Shown here: positions 15,805 through 23,050 of the stretch, piece after piece | Layout of the letters: every line of letters begins with the position of its first letter | How positions within the stretch are numbered: the first letter of the stretch is position 1 | NCBI GenBank assembly: GCA_964371555.1 | Contig: CAYJMQ010000022.1 | Coordinates: forward strand, 1-28,193 | Direction: 5' to 3' | Source of the DNA: CAYJMQ01 sp964371555 | GTDB taxonomy: Bacteria > Bdellovibrionota > JACOXK01 > 2-02-FULL-40-11 | Length of the DNA: 28,193 nucleotides | Position numbers and translations under genes: made by a program | Notes under the pieces: generated by a model | The model's database searches: none | Seen by the model: the letters and a program-made list of their open reading frames with translations, nothing else | What the model was told of the DNA's origin: nothing

Positions 15805-17229
15805 ATGAAACGCTACGAACGCGCCATCTTTTTTCTGTTGGATGGCTCACGCCCCGATGTTCTGGGAGAGTTGTTAGCCCAAAAAAAACTGCCGAATTTT
15901 TATGAACTCTTTGTAAAAAATGGCATTTTCACACGCGCAACAACCGTCTTTCCTTCGACGACCGGCGCCGCCTATCTTCCGTATCTGACCGGATTTTACC
16001 CGGGGCATTGCAATGTGCCCGGCATCCGGTGGTTTGACCGTTCACGATACGCAAAAACGGGAATCTGGAATTTACAAAGATTTCGAAGTTATATCGGGCC
16101 TGAGAGTTATTTTTTTAATCGCGATATTTCAGAAAATATCAAGACCCTTTTCGATCTTCTCCCCAATTCCATGAACATTTTTAGCACGGTCAATCGGGGT
16201 GTCGGATTTTGGGGGGATCGGACATGGCTTTCCCGTTCTGTCTATGCGCTCTACGCGCATTTTACCGATCATTGGCTTTTCGTCGACCGGTGTGTCGGGA
16301 GGCGGGTCAGGGGAGCCCTCGGGAAAAAACCCCGCTTCTTGTTTGCAGCCTTTCCCGCGATTGATGAGCTTAGTCATCGCTCCCACCCCTTTTCACCGGA
16401 GGTTGTTTCAGCCTATCTTCAGTTCGATGGGGAACTTGGAAAGATTCTTTGCCGCATGGAGAAAGACAAATTATTGGATCAAACACTTTTCATTCTGGCA
16501 AGCGATCATGGGATGACGGCAACCCACACCCATTTTGATCTGGTTTCATTTATGGAAGGGGAGGGGTACAGGACATTTTATTATCCAAAAATATTTAAAA
16601 GAAATTTCAATCTTGCCATTATGCAGTCCGGAAACGCGATGGCGCATATTTACATTAAAAAAGAATTTAGCTGGGAGAGAAAAAATTATAAAAATGATCT
16701 TGAAAGGCTGATCGATCCCCTGGTTCAGCGGATCGAAGTGGGATGGGTTGCGGGTCTGACTGAAGAAGGGGAGGTCTATGTCCGGAGCCGGGAAGGCGAA
16801 GCCTGGATTAAAGAAGAAAACAATCAGATTTTTTATCGAACTGCCGGCGGGGATCCCCTGAAATTTAAAAATCCAAAAAATGTGATGACCGATTACGAAA
16901 GTCTCGAATTTTCTTTTGACCAGAAATATCCCGACGCCTTCCGGCAGCTCCTCCAGCTTTTTAAATCGGAAAGAACAGGGGATCTCGTGGTCAATGCCGC
17001 TTCGGGATATGATTTGAGGCTTGCTTATGAAAGACCCGAGCATTTTTCATCACATGGGTCGCTGATTCGCGAACATATGCAGGTGCCCGTTGCGATTTCT
17101 CATCCGATTGTTTTGAACCGGAAAATACGGAGCGTCGATCTTTTCCCGACAATTTTAGAGCTTCTCGATATCGAAACAGAGATCCGATGCGACGGGGTCT
17201 CTCTTTTCAAAGGGGTCAAGGGGGCATGA
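15805..17229 (+). CDS. Alkaline phosphatase superfamily phosphodiesterase/pyrophosphatase
   Basis: This 474-aa protein is of the type I phosphodiesterase/nucleotide pyrophosphatase class. The metal and nucleophile sites are in order: Asp13 in LLDGSRPD, FPSTTGAAYLPYLTG with the nucleophilic Thr near residue 52-53, AIDELSHRSHP, ASDHGM, and a late FSSHGSL plus EHMQVP. Two-metal hydrolysis of a phosphodiester or phosphoglycan is expected, but the substrate is unknown. No signal peptide or membrane helix is visible, so it appears cytoplasmic, which is unusual for such enzymes. It is divergent from copA and stands alone, with about 75 nt before the mlaC-like gene. Confidence 0.85.
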   Translation: MKRYERAIFFLLDGSRPDVLGELLAQKKLPNFYELFVKNGIFTRATTVFPSTTGAAYLPYLTGFYPGHCNVPGIRWFDRSRYAKTGIWNLQRFRSYIGPESYFFNRDISENIKTLFDLLPNSMNIFSTVNRGVGFWGDRTWLSRSVYALYAHFTDHWLFVDRCVGRRVRGALGKKPRFLFAAFPAIDELSHRSHPFSPEVVSAYLQFDGELGKILCRMEKDKLLDQTLFILASDHGMTATHTHFDLVSFMEGEGYRTFYYPKIFKRNFNLAIMQSGNAMAHIYIKKEFSWERKNYKNDLERLIDPLVQRIEVGWVAGLTEEGEVYVRSREGEAWIKEENNQIFYRTAGGDPLKFKNPKNVMTDYESLEFSFDQKYPDAFRQLLQLFKSERTGDLVVNAASGYDLRLAYERPEHFSSHGSLIREHMQVPVAISHPIVLNRKIRSVDLFPTILELLDIETEIRCDGVSLFKGVKGA

Positions 17230-17266
17230 ATTTTCCGCTTCTTTAGGATTTCTTTTGGGATCTCTC

Positions 17267-17296
17267 TTGTGCTCGCGCTTTTATTTCTGCTAAACT
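17267..17296 (+). promoter_or_regulatory. Candidate promoter of the mlaC-like gene
   Basis: TTGTGC (17267-17272) and TAAACT (17291-17296) are separated by 18 nt. The -10 box ends 7 nt before ATG 17304, so the transcript would start at or next to the start codon. No Shine-Dalgarno is present, consistent with a leaderless mRNA. Confidence 0.4.
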
Positions 17297-17303
17297 CTTC
17301 ATT

Positions 17304-17990
17304 ATGAAGAATATTCTGATGTATGCGGCTTTTGCAGTTTCTTTTTTTGTGACCTCCTTTTTCGTCTACACGGCTCATACGCAAAAAATAGACCCGATCG
17401 GCACGATGCAGGAGCTTGAAGCTGAGATTTCCAAAAATATCGTTGGCGATACAAAAATGAAGGAAGAAATTCAGGGAAATAACAGGAGCTCATTTCAAAA
17501 ACACCGGGAGGCCAATGAACGCTTTCATAAGCGGATATCGAATAAGATCGATTTTGATCAGCTGGCTTCCATTTCAATGCCATTGAAATGGAAGCGAAAA
17601 TATTGGAAAGGAAAACAAAGTGATTACAATATATTTATAGATCTTCTTAAAGATCTTATTGAAGAAATTGTTTATCCCCGCGCCAGGGATTTTTTTGATA
17701 ACAATGAAATAAAGTACCTTTCTCCGCGTTATTTGGATGATGAAAAAAACGCAGAGGTGCCTACCCGGGTCATTTTAAAAGACAAGCCGGATACGAAGGT
17801 AGATCTCACTTTTCGCCTCGCAAAAAAGGGCTCTGTTTGGAAAATTTACGATATCAATCTTGAAGGGGAGTGGTGGACCGATAATTTTAAGGGGCAGTTC
17901 AATCATATCATTACGACCCAATCTTACGGCGAGCTTATTGAGCGGATGAAGAAGAAGCTAAGGAATGTGCGGGAGGGATTAAGCTATTAA
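17304..17990 (+). CDS. MlaC/Ttg2D-like phospholipid-binding periplasmic protein
   Basis: This 228-aa protein has an N-terminal hydrophobic signal segment (residues 1 to about 25). The body follows the MlaC (Ttg2D) pattern: a helical N-terminal half with FIDLLKDLIEEIVYPR, then strands KVDLTFRL, and the diagnostic WKIYDINLEGEWW followed by NFKGQFNHIIT and GELIERMKKKL. MlaC carries phospholipids between the outer membrane and the MlaFEDB transporter. No mlaD, mlaE or mlaF is in the window, so it is an orphan here. The signal region has no lipobox. A 31-nt perfect palindrome lies within codons 88-97. Its stop overlaps a hairpin shared with the convergent trkA. Confidence 0.82.
   Translation: MKNILMYAAFAVSFFVTSFFVYTAHTQKIDPIGTMQELEAEISKNIVGDTKMKEEIQGNNRSSFQKHREANERFHKRISNKIDFDQLASISMPLKWKRKYWKGKQSDYNIFIDLLKDLIEEIVYPRARDFFDNNEIKYLSPRYLDDEKNAEVPTRVILKDKPDTKVDLTFRLAKKGSVWKIYDINLEGEWWTDNFKGQFNHIITTQSYGELIERMKKKLRNVREGLSY
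17565..17595. repeat. 15-bp perfect palindrome inside the mlaC-like gene
   Basis: GCTTCCATTTCAATG (17565-17579) and CATTGAAATGGAAGC (17581-17595) are exact reverse complements around a single C. The region is coding (ASISMPLKWK). A 15-bp perfect palindrome is very unlikely by chance in a window this size. Confidence 0.9.
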
Positions 17991-18000
17991 GCTTTAATCC
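17976..18000. terminator. Bidirectional hairpin over two convergent stop codons
   Basis: GGATTAAGC (17976-17984) pairs with GCTTTAATCC (17991-18000), allowing one bulged T and a 6-nt loop. The structure spans the stop codons of both the mlaC-like gene (17988-17990) and trkA (17994-17996). It could serve as a shared terminator, but there is no clear T-tract. Confidence 0.4.
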
Positions 18001-18683
18001 AGATTCGCTATCCGATCTATATCGTCTTTCTGTCCCACGAGGACCAGCACCGAGTCTTCATCCAAAATATCTTCCGCGGTCGGCAGGCTGTTATACTCCT
18101 GAACCACTTTTTGATCATTTGACCTTCTCCCCAATTTCTTCATTTTTTTAAGCGCGATGACATTGACTTTATATTTTGTCCTGAATTTGATATCGCCAAT
18201 AGTTTTTCCGACAAATGCCTTTGGGACTTTGACATCAGCCAGCACAAAGCCCTGCGAGAGATCGACAAAATCTTCAAGCTTTGAAAAAAGGAGCTGTCTC
18301 CCCAGACGAATTCCCATATCTTTTTCGGGATTGATGACGCGTGTTGCCCCCACCTCTCTTAAGATCTGCTCGTGAATGGGGGACGAAGCGCGGGAGATAA
18401 TCTCCGGGACACCCATTCTTTTCAAGATCGTTGTTGTAAGAATATTGTCCTGAATGTCTTTCCCCATGCAGATTACAGCAGCATCAATGTCGTTCAAACC
18501 CGCTTCCATCAGCGCAGATTCGTTTGTGCTGTCGAGTTGAACCGCGTGCGTAACAACGTCTTTGACCTTGGCGATTTTGGTTTTATCGATATCTATTGCA
18601 ATGATTTGAGCATTCCCTTTGGAAAGCGTTTCAATCAGGTTATAACCAAAATCGCCAATGCCAATAACAGCTATCTGTTTCAT
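17994..18683 (-). CDS. trkA: TrkA/KtrA-type potassium uptake regulatory subunit
   Basis: This 229-aa cytoplasmic ring-forming subunit gates the TrkH/KtrB potassium channel. The N-terminal RCK/TrkA-N domain has the NAD-type motif GIGDFG (8-13) and an acidic strand end (Asp31/Asp33). A TrkA-C domain follows from about residue 140. The single RCK copy makes it KtrA-like rather than the double-length E. coli TrkA. It lies 16 nt downstream of trkH on the same strand and is surely co-transcribed. Nucleotide-controlled gating (ATP/ADP or NADH) is expected from the family. Confidence 0.94.
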   Translation of the reverse strand: MKQIAVIGIGDFGYNLIETLSKGNAQIIAIDIDKTKIAKVKDVVTHAVQLDSTNESALMEAGLNDIDAAVICMGKDIQDNILTTTILKRMGVPEIISRASSPIHEQILREVGATRVINPEKDMGIRLGRQLLFSKLEDFVDLSQGFVLADVKVPKAFVGKTIGDIKFRTKYKVNVIALKKMKKLGRRSNDQKVVQEYNSLPTAEDILDEDSVLVLVGQKDDIDRIANLD

Positions 18684-18699
18684 AAATAGTCTCCAGTGA

Positions 18700-20478
18700 T
18701 TATCCTACTAGAATATTTTCCTCCGGAAAGTCAATATATTCTTCCTCTTTTTCTCTCAGTGTCAACGCAACCACAAAGGTGATAGGTCCGATACGCCCCA
18801 CAAACATGAGAAGCGCTATGATGATTTTTGAAAAGTCGGAGAGCTGGGGTGTAATTCCCATGGAAAGGCCGACCGTGTTAAATGCCGATATCGTTTCAAA
18901 AATAACCTGGATAAAAGGAAAATGGTCATGGACAAGGACCAGAAATGCCGATGCGACGGTTATAATCATTGAAAAGAATGTGATCGCAATTGCCTTATTT
19001 ACGGTTGCGGAGGGAATGACCCTTTCAAACAGAACCACCTTATCTTTCCCTTTCACGGTTGACCGTATCAGAGAAAGAAGAATCCCGAACGTGTTGACTT
19101 TAATTCCGCCCGCGGTGGAACCGGATCCCCCCCCCACAACCATGAGCGCCATGAGTGTCAAAAGGGTGGCCGAATGGAGAAGTCCAATATCAATGGAATT
19201 GAAACCGGCTGTTCGCGGCGCGACTGCCTGAAAATAGGCATTGAGGATTTGAGTGTGAAATGGGAGCGCCAAAAGTTGGGTGTTTCTCTCTGTAAAATAG
19301 ATGAGAAGCGTTCCCCCGAGAATAAGAAAAAAGGTAACCGCGAGGACAACCTTCGACTGCATCGTCAAATGATGATGGGGTTCTGTTTTTTTGCGGAATG
19401 AGAAATAATGCGAGAGATCTGAAATGACAAGGAAACCAATTCCCCCGAAAATGATCAGAAGAGATATCGTAAGAAGCACATAAGAATCTTTTTGAAAAGA
19501 GACGAGGTTATCTGGCAGAAGGGAGAGTCCGGAATTGCAAAAGGCGCTGACGGAATGGAAAATGCCGTAGTAAATTGATTTTGAAATATCATGAAAGATC
19601 ATATAAAAACGCCAGCTAAGAACCGCAGCCCCAAGAATTTCCATGAAAAGTGTAAATTTAACGATTTGTTTCAGAAGGGCATAAAGCTGGTGTTGTGCCC
19701 CCCCCCTCCGAAGTTCAAGCGACTCGGACATAATTTTTCGCCCCTCAATGCCAAAGCCACCCCTGAGAGCCATCGCGATAAAGGCGCCGATCGTCATGAT
19801 CCCCAAGCCGCCAATTTGCATGAGGAAAAGAAGGATGAGTTGTCCCAGAAATGTGAAATCGGAACCCGGCTGAAGGGTCGCGAGTCCGGTTACACAGCTG
19901 GCTGATGTTGCCATAAATAAGGCATCAATCGGCGAAATTTTATGGAGTGTCGATGAAGGGAGCAGAAGAAGCAATGTTCCCGAGGCGATCAGGATAAAGA
20001 ATCCCCAGACCAAAAGATGGGGCGGCTGAATTTTTAAAGCGGCCACGACGGGATTAAATTCCTTAAACTGGATCAAAACGTTGAAAATCAGAACGATCTT
20101 AAAAAAGATCCAATGGTTTTCCGTTGGACGCACCAGATGCGCCGGGTGGAAGGGGAACCCCAGTTTGAAAAAATGGATATAGCAGACATAAAGGGCGGTA
20201 AAAAAGAGAAGATGCGTAAAAACGAAATCAACATATTCGTCTTTAATGAAGTATGCTTTTGAGGAAGAGAGTATGAATTTGGTAAAAAGTTCAAGAAGCG
20301 AAATGACGACGACGACAAGATTGAAATAGCCGAGCAGCGATTCATAAAAGGGGGTTAAGGGGAGACCAAATTCAATGATAAGCGAAAGAAGATACGCAAT
20401 GGAAACAATGACAAGAAAGGCATCGAGCGAATATAAAAAAGGCCAATATTTCTCAGGATAGCCTTTGTGATATTGCAC
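18700..20478 (-). CDS. trkH: TrkH/KtrB-type potassium transporter with N-terminal extension
   Basis: This 592-aa inner-membrane potassium uptake channel has four pore repeats, each with its selectivity-filter glycine: SCVTGL, FCNSGL, RTAGFN and FNTVGL. The canonical pore module starts near residue 150 (PPHLLVWGFF). Before it are roughly four extra hydrophobic segments, making the protein longer than KtrB (about 450 aa). This N-terminal part lacks the regular Arg/Lys series of a voltage sensor. The start is a GTG at 20478 without a Shine-Dalgarno, inside an 8-bp hairpin. No other Met occurs before the pore region. Confidence 0.92.
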   Translation of the reverse strand: MQYHKGYPEKYWPFLYSLDAFLVIVSIAYLLSLIIEFGLPLTPFYESLLGYFNLVVVVISLLELFTKFILSSSKAYFIKDEYVDFVFTHLLFFTALYVCYIHFFKLGFPFHPAHLVRPTENHWIFFKIVLIFNVLIQFKEFNPVVAALKIQPPHLLVWGFFILIASGTLLLLLPSSTLHKISPIDALFMATSASCVTGLATLQPGSDFTFLGQLILLFLMQIGGLGIMTIGAFIAMALRGGFGIEGRKIMSESLELRRGGAQHQLYALLKQIVKFTLFMEILGAAVLSWRFYMIFHDISKSIYYGIFHSVSAFCNSGLSLLPDNLVSFQKDSYVLLTISLLIIFGGIGFLVISDLSHYFSFRKKTEPHHHLTMQSKVVLAVTFFLILGGTLLIYFTERNTQLLALPFHTQILNAYFQAVAPRTAGFNSIDIGLLHSATLLTLMALMVVGGGSGSTAGGIKVNTFGILLSLIRSTVKGKDKVVLFERVIPSATVNKAIAITFFSMIITVASAFLVLVHDHFPFIQVIFETISAFNTVGLSMGITPQLSDFSKIIIALLMFVGRIGPITFVVALTLREKEEEYIDFPEENILVG

Positions 20479-20487
20479 AGCAATATC
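20469..20487. repeat. 8-bp perfect hairpin over the trkH start codon
   Basis: GATATTGC (20469-20476) and GCAATATC (20480-20487) pair perfectly around 3 nt. On the minus strand the trkH GTG lies at the loop, so the structure could affect translation start or bind a regulator. Confidence 0.5.
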
Positions 20488-20507
20488 TTAGCGCAACGGT
20501 TTGGGAA

Positions 20508-20536
20508 TTGACAATGGGAATTCAGTTCTTTAAATG
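20508..20536 (+). promoter_or_regulatory. Candidate ilvC promoter
   Basis: A perfect -35 TTGACA (20508-20513) is followed, 17 nt later, by a weak -10 TAAATG (20531-20536). The start codon is at 20542, so transcription would begin at about the ATG, giving a leaderless message. It lies in the 63-bp gap divergent from trkH. Confidence 0.4.
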
Positions 20537-20541
20537 AAGGT

Positions 20542-21540
20542 ATGAAAATCATATATGACAATGAAGTCTCGCTTGATCCGCTTCTTGCGAAGCGGATTGT
20601 GGTTCTGGGCTATGGTTCCCAGGGGAGGGCGCAGGCGCTTAACCTGAAAGAGAGTGGGTGTGATGTCACAGTAGGTTTAAGGAGAGGAAGCCCTTCCTTT
20701 TTACTCGCTGAGAAGGATGGTATTTTGGCGCTTCCTATTGAAGAAGCGCTCAAGGCCGGACAACTGATCTCCTTTCTTCTCCCCGATGAATGTCATCGGG
20801 AAGTTTATTCAAAATATGTCGAAAAAATATTGAAACCGCAAGATCCCCATTTTACAAAGAGCCTTGTCTTTGCCCATGGATTAAATATTACCTTTAAAAA
20901 AATTGTCCCCCCCGAATTTGTGAATGTTTTTATGATTGCGCCCAAAGGCCCCGGCCCGCGGCTTCGGGAGGCTTTTCTTCAAAGGGATGGACTCCCCTCG
21001 CTTCTGGCCATTGCTCAGGATCCGTCAAAATCGAGCCGCGAGCTTGCCATGGCTTATGCGAAGGGGATCGGCTGCAGTCATCGCGGAATTTTTGTTACCA
21101 CATTTGAGGAAGAGACCATGAGCGATCTTTTTGGCGAGCAGACGGTTCTCTGCGGAGGGGTTGTTGAGCTGATGAAAGCGGCATTTGAAACAATGGTTGA
21201 AAATGGAATTTCACCGGAGGCCGCCTATTTTGAGTGTTTTCATGAATTAAAATTTATCGTTGATCTTCTTCATTTTAAAGGGATTGCCGGGATGGCAGAT
21301 GCGATTAGTAAAACCGCCCATTACGGGGGGATGACACGCGGCAAAAGGCTGATTGGGCATAAGGTCAAACGGGAACTTCGGGCTATTTTTAAAGAGGTGA
21401 AATCTGGTAAATTTGCAAAAGAGTGGTTGAATGAAAATAAAAAGGGGGGCGCCAGATATCGGAAGCTTTCAAAAGAATCCCAGTCCCACGCTATTGAGAA
21501 ATGCGGAGCTAGGGTGAGGAAGGAAATTGGGTATGACTAA
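20542..21540 (+). CDS. ilvC: Ketol-acid reductoisomerase (class I)
   Basis: This enzyme isomerises and reduces acetolactate/acetohydroxybutyrate in valine, leucine and isoleucine synthesis. It is 332 aa, the short class I form. The Rossmann motif is GYGSQG (23-28). Ser50 and Ser52 in the following loop favour NADPH. The catalytic residues are conserved: His112, Lys135, Asp195, Glu199, Glu231, Glu235 and Ser256. Many normally invariant surroundings are changed, for example AHGLNITF for the usual HGFNIHF and AISKTAHYG for SISNTAEYG. No ilvB, ilvN or other branched-chain genes are near. It is probably a functional but divergent enzyme, and a second copy elsewhere is possible. Confidence 0.9.
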   Translation: MKIIYDNEVSLDPLLAKRIVVLGYGSQGRAQALNLKESGCDVTVGLRRGSPSFLLAEKDGILALPIEEALKAGQLISFLLPDECHREVYSKYVEKILKPQDPHFTKSLVFAHGLNITFKKIVPPEFVNVFMIAPKGPGPRLREAFLQRDGLPSLLAIAQDPSKSSRELAMAYAKGIGCSHRGIFVTTFEEETMSDLFGEQTVLCGGVVELMKAAFETMVENGISPEAAYFECFHELKFIVDLLHFKGIAGMADAISKTAHYGGMTRGKRLIGHKVKRELRAIFKEVKSGKFAKEWLNENKKGGARYRKLSKESQSHAIEKCGARVRKEIGYD

Positions 21541-21697
21541 CCTTCTTAGCAACTCCTTTTTTAACCAGATGAAGACCGCTTAACTTCTGGTATGCCTTTG
21601 ACCTGAGATCATGGTTTTTCAGGAAGCTATAGAACAATTTGATAAACGGGTCGTTTTTGAAGGATTTGGGTTTTTTCATTTGAATTTGTCCATACAT
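21509..21697 (-). CDS. Hypothetical small protein, possibly a relic
   Basis: This 62-codon minus-strand frame lies mainly in the spacer after ilvC. The product is basic (MKKPKSFKNDPFIKLFYSFL and KAYQKLSGLHLVKKGVAKK) and is not recognised. An AGGA lies 10 nt before the ATG at 21697. Its last about 10 codons are antisense to the ilvC end, so the original C-terminus may have been lost. It may equally be chance, and confidence is low. Confidence 0.25.
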   Translation of the reverse strand: MYGQIQMKKPKSFKNDPFIKLFYSFLKNHDLRSKAYQKLSGLHLVKKGVAKKVSHTQFPSSP

Positions 21698-21901
21698 AAA
21701 GATTGAGTCCTATGCAAAAACAGCACCAATATCTAATAGAGTTTAACCTATTGAATTAATTAGTAATTTTAAATTATTTATTTTGTTTGGAGTGATATCC
21801 TTTGTTTATCGGATTGACAAGGTTTGTTTCTTGACACGCTATTTGACAAGCCATTCTCTATGAAATGACTTGTCAAATAGCGTGTCGACATGGCATAGAT
21901 C
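21541..21901. other. 361-bp AT-rich spacer between ilvC and the serine operon
   Basis: This stretch contains most of the 62-codon minus-strand frame, then a strongly AT-rich segment (about 21710-21785) and two TTGACA hexamers (21814 and 21831). It ends with the 18-bp inverted repeat. I see no further gene and no RNA gene. It most likely contains the promoter and control region of the downstream operon. Confidence 0.6.
21833..21886. promoter_or_regulatory. 18-bp perfect inverted repeat upstream of the serine operon
   Basis: GACACGCTATTTGACAAG (21833-21850) and CTTGTCAAATAGCGTGTC (21869-21886) are exact reverse complements with an 18-nt spacer. Four more base pairs inside follow one mismatch. 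There is no following T-tract, so it is not a standard terminator. TTGTCA in the right arm could be a -35 box for CATAGA at 21894-21899, so the arms may be an operator. A small non-autonomous mobile element is an alternative. Confidence 0.65.
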
Positions 21902-23044
21902 GTGAAACAGATGGAAAAAACAAGATTATTTACTCCGGGTCCGACACCTGTTCTGCCAGAGGCCTTGAAGGCAATGTCAGAGCCGATCATCCACCACAGA
22001 AGCGCAGACTTTATGAAGGTGTTGGAAGAGGTGAGGGGGGGATTGAAGTACCTCCTTGAGACGGGGCAGGAGGTTTTGATCCTCACAGCCTCTGGAACGG
22101 GGGGAATGGAAGGGGTGGTGGCAAATCTTTTTTGCCCCCAGGAGAAAGTTCTCGTTGTCAGAGCCGGGAAATTCGGGGAGAGATGGGGGGAGATTGCCGC
22201 TACTTTTGGACTTCAGGTTGTGGCGCTCGATATTCCGTGGGGAGATGCCCCGACCGCGGAGCAGATTCGGGAACGCCTTTTGTCTGATCCGGCTATTCGG
22301 GGGGTTTTTCTTCAGGCGTGTGAAACATCGACCGGCGTCGATTTCCCAATTGAAGAAATTGCCAATGTGACCCGGGAGCGGGATACCCTTTTGATTGTCG
22401 ATGCGATCAGCTACCTTGGCATATCCGAGCTTCCGATGGATCGCTGGGGGGTTGATGTTGTTGTTTCGGGTTCGCAAAAAGGACTCATGCTTCCACCAGG
22501 ACTTGCGTTTGTTTGTCTCAGCCGGATCGCGTGGGAGAAACAAAAAAAATCTTTGCTCCCTAAATATTATTTCGATTTTTCAAAAGAGCTGAAATCGATT
22601 CAAAAAAATCAGACAGCCTATACGCCTGCGGTATCATTAATTGTCGGTTTGAGAGAAGTTCTTCGTTTTTTTCAGAAAAAGACAAAGGAGAAAATTTTTT
22701 CTCATTATGAAAAAGTGTCGCATGCGATGAGATCTGCCGTAAGCGCGCTGGAATTGGAACTTTTTGCCAAACGGCCGAGTCATGGGTTGGTCTCTATCCG
22801 TGTTCCCGAAAATGTTGATGGAAAACGCATTGTGTTACAGCTCAAAGAGAAGCATTGGATTTATATTGCGGGGGGACAGGATCAGTTAACCGGAAAAATT
22901 ATTCGGATTTCCTGCATGGGGCATCTTGACGCATTTGATATTATTTCCGCGTTTTCCGCGTTGGAGGAGGTATTACGATCGGAGGGGGCAAATATCCCTT
23001 TTGGGAAAGGGGTTCAGGCGCTTGAGCGGCTCCTTCTGTCATAA
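21902..23044 (+). CDS. Class V aminotransferase, likely for serine synthesis
   Basis: This 377-380-aa fold-type I PLP enzyme is of the alanine-glyoxylate/serine-pyruvate aminotransferase group. It opens with LFTPGPTPVLPEAL, has ASGTGGME for phosphate binding, Asp167 in LIVDAISYLG, and the PLP lysine Lys193 in SGSQKGLMLPPG (numbering from GTG 21902). Adjacent serA suggests it makes phosphoserine, or serine from hydroxypyruvate, in place of canonical SerC. That is an inference from context. GTG 21902 and ATG 21911 are both possible starts, and neither has a Shine-Dalgarno. A strong inverted repeat ends 15-24 nt upstream. Confidence 0.88.
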   Translation: MKQMEKTRLFTPGPTPVLPEALKAMSEPIIHHRSADFMKVLEEVRGGLKYLLETGQEVLILTASGTGGMEGVVANLFCPQEKVLVVRAGKFGERWGEIAATFGLQVVALDIPWGDAPTAEQIRERLLSDPAIRGVFLQACETSTGVDFPIEEIANVTRERDTLLIVDAISYLGISELPMDRWGVDVVVSGSQKGLMLPPGLAFVCLSRIAWEKQKKSLLPKYYFDFSKELKSIQKNQTAYTPAVSLIVGLREVLRFFQKKTKEKIFSHYEKVSHAMRSAVSALELELFAKRPSHGLVSIRVPENVDGKRIVLQLKEKHWIYIAGGQDQLTGKIIRISCMGHLDAFDIISAFSALEEVLRSEGANIPFGKGVQALERLLLS

Positions 23045-23050
23045 AAAAAT

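Noticed and set aside
20030..20478. Voltage-sensor domain at the TrkH N-terminus
   Set aside because: The hydrophobic segments lack the regular spaced Arg/Lys residues of an S4 helix.
13706..20478. Novel defence or metal-resistance island
   Set aside because: The genes (Cu+ ATPase, phosphatase superfamily, MlaC-like, Trk) are each ordinary housekeeping or envelope families, and no shared operon or mobile marker links them.
21833..21886. Intrinsic terminator of ilvC
   Set aside because: The stem is not GC-rich, the loop is long, no T-run follows, and it lies almost 300 nt after the ilvC stop.
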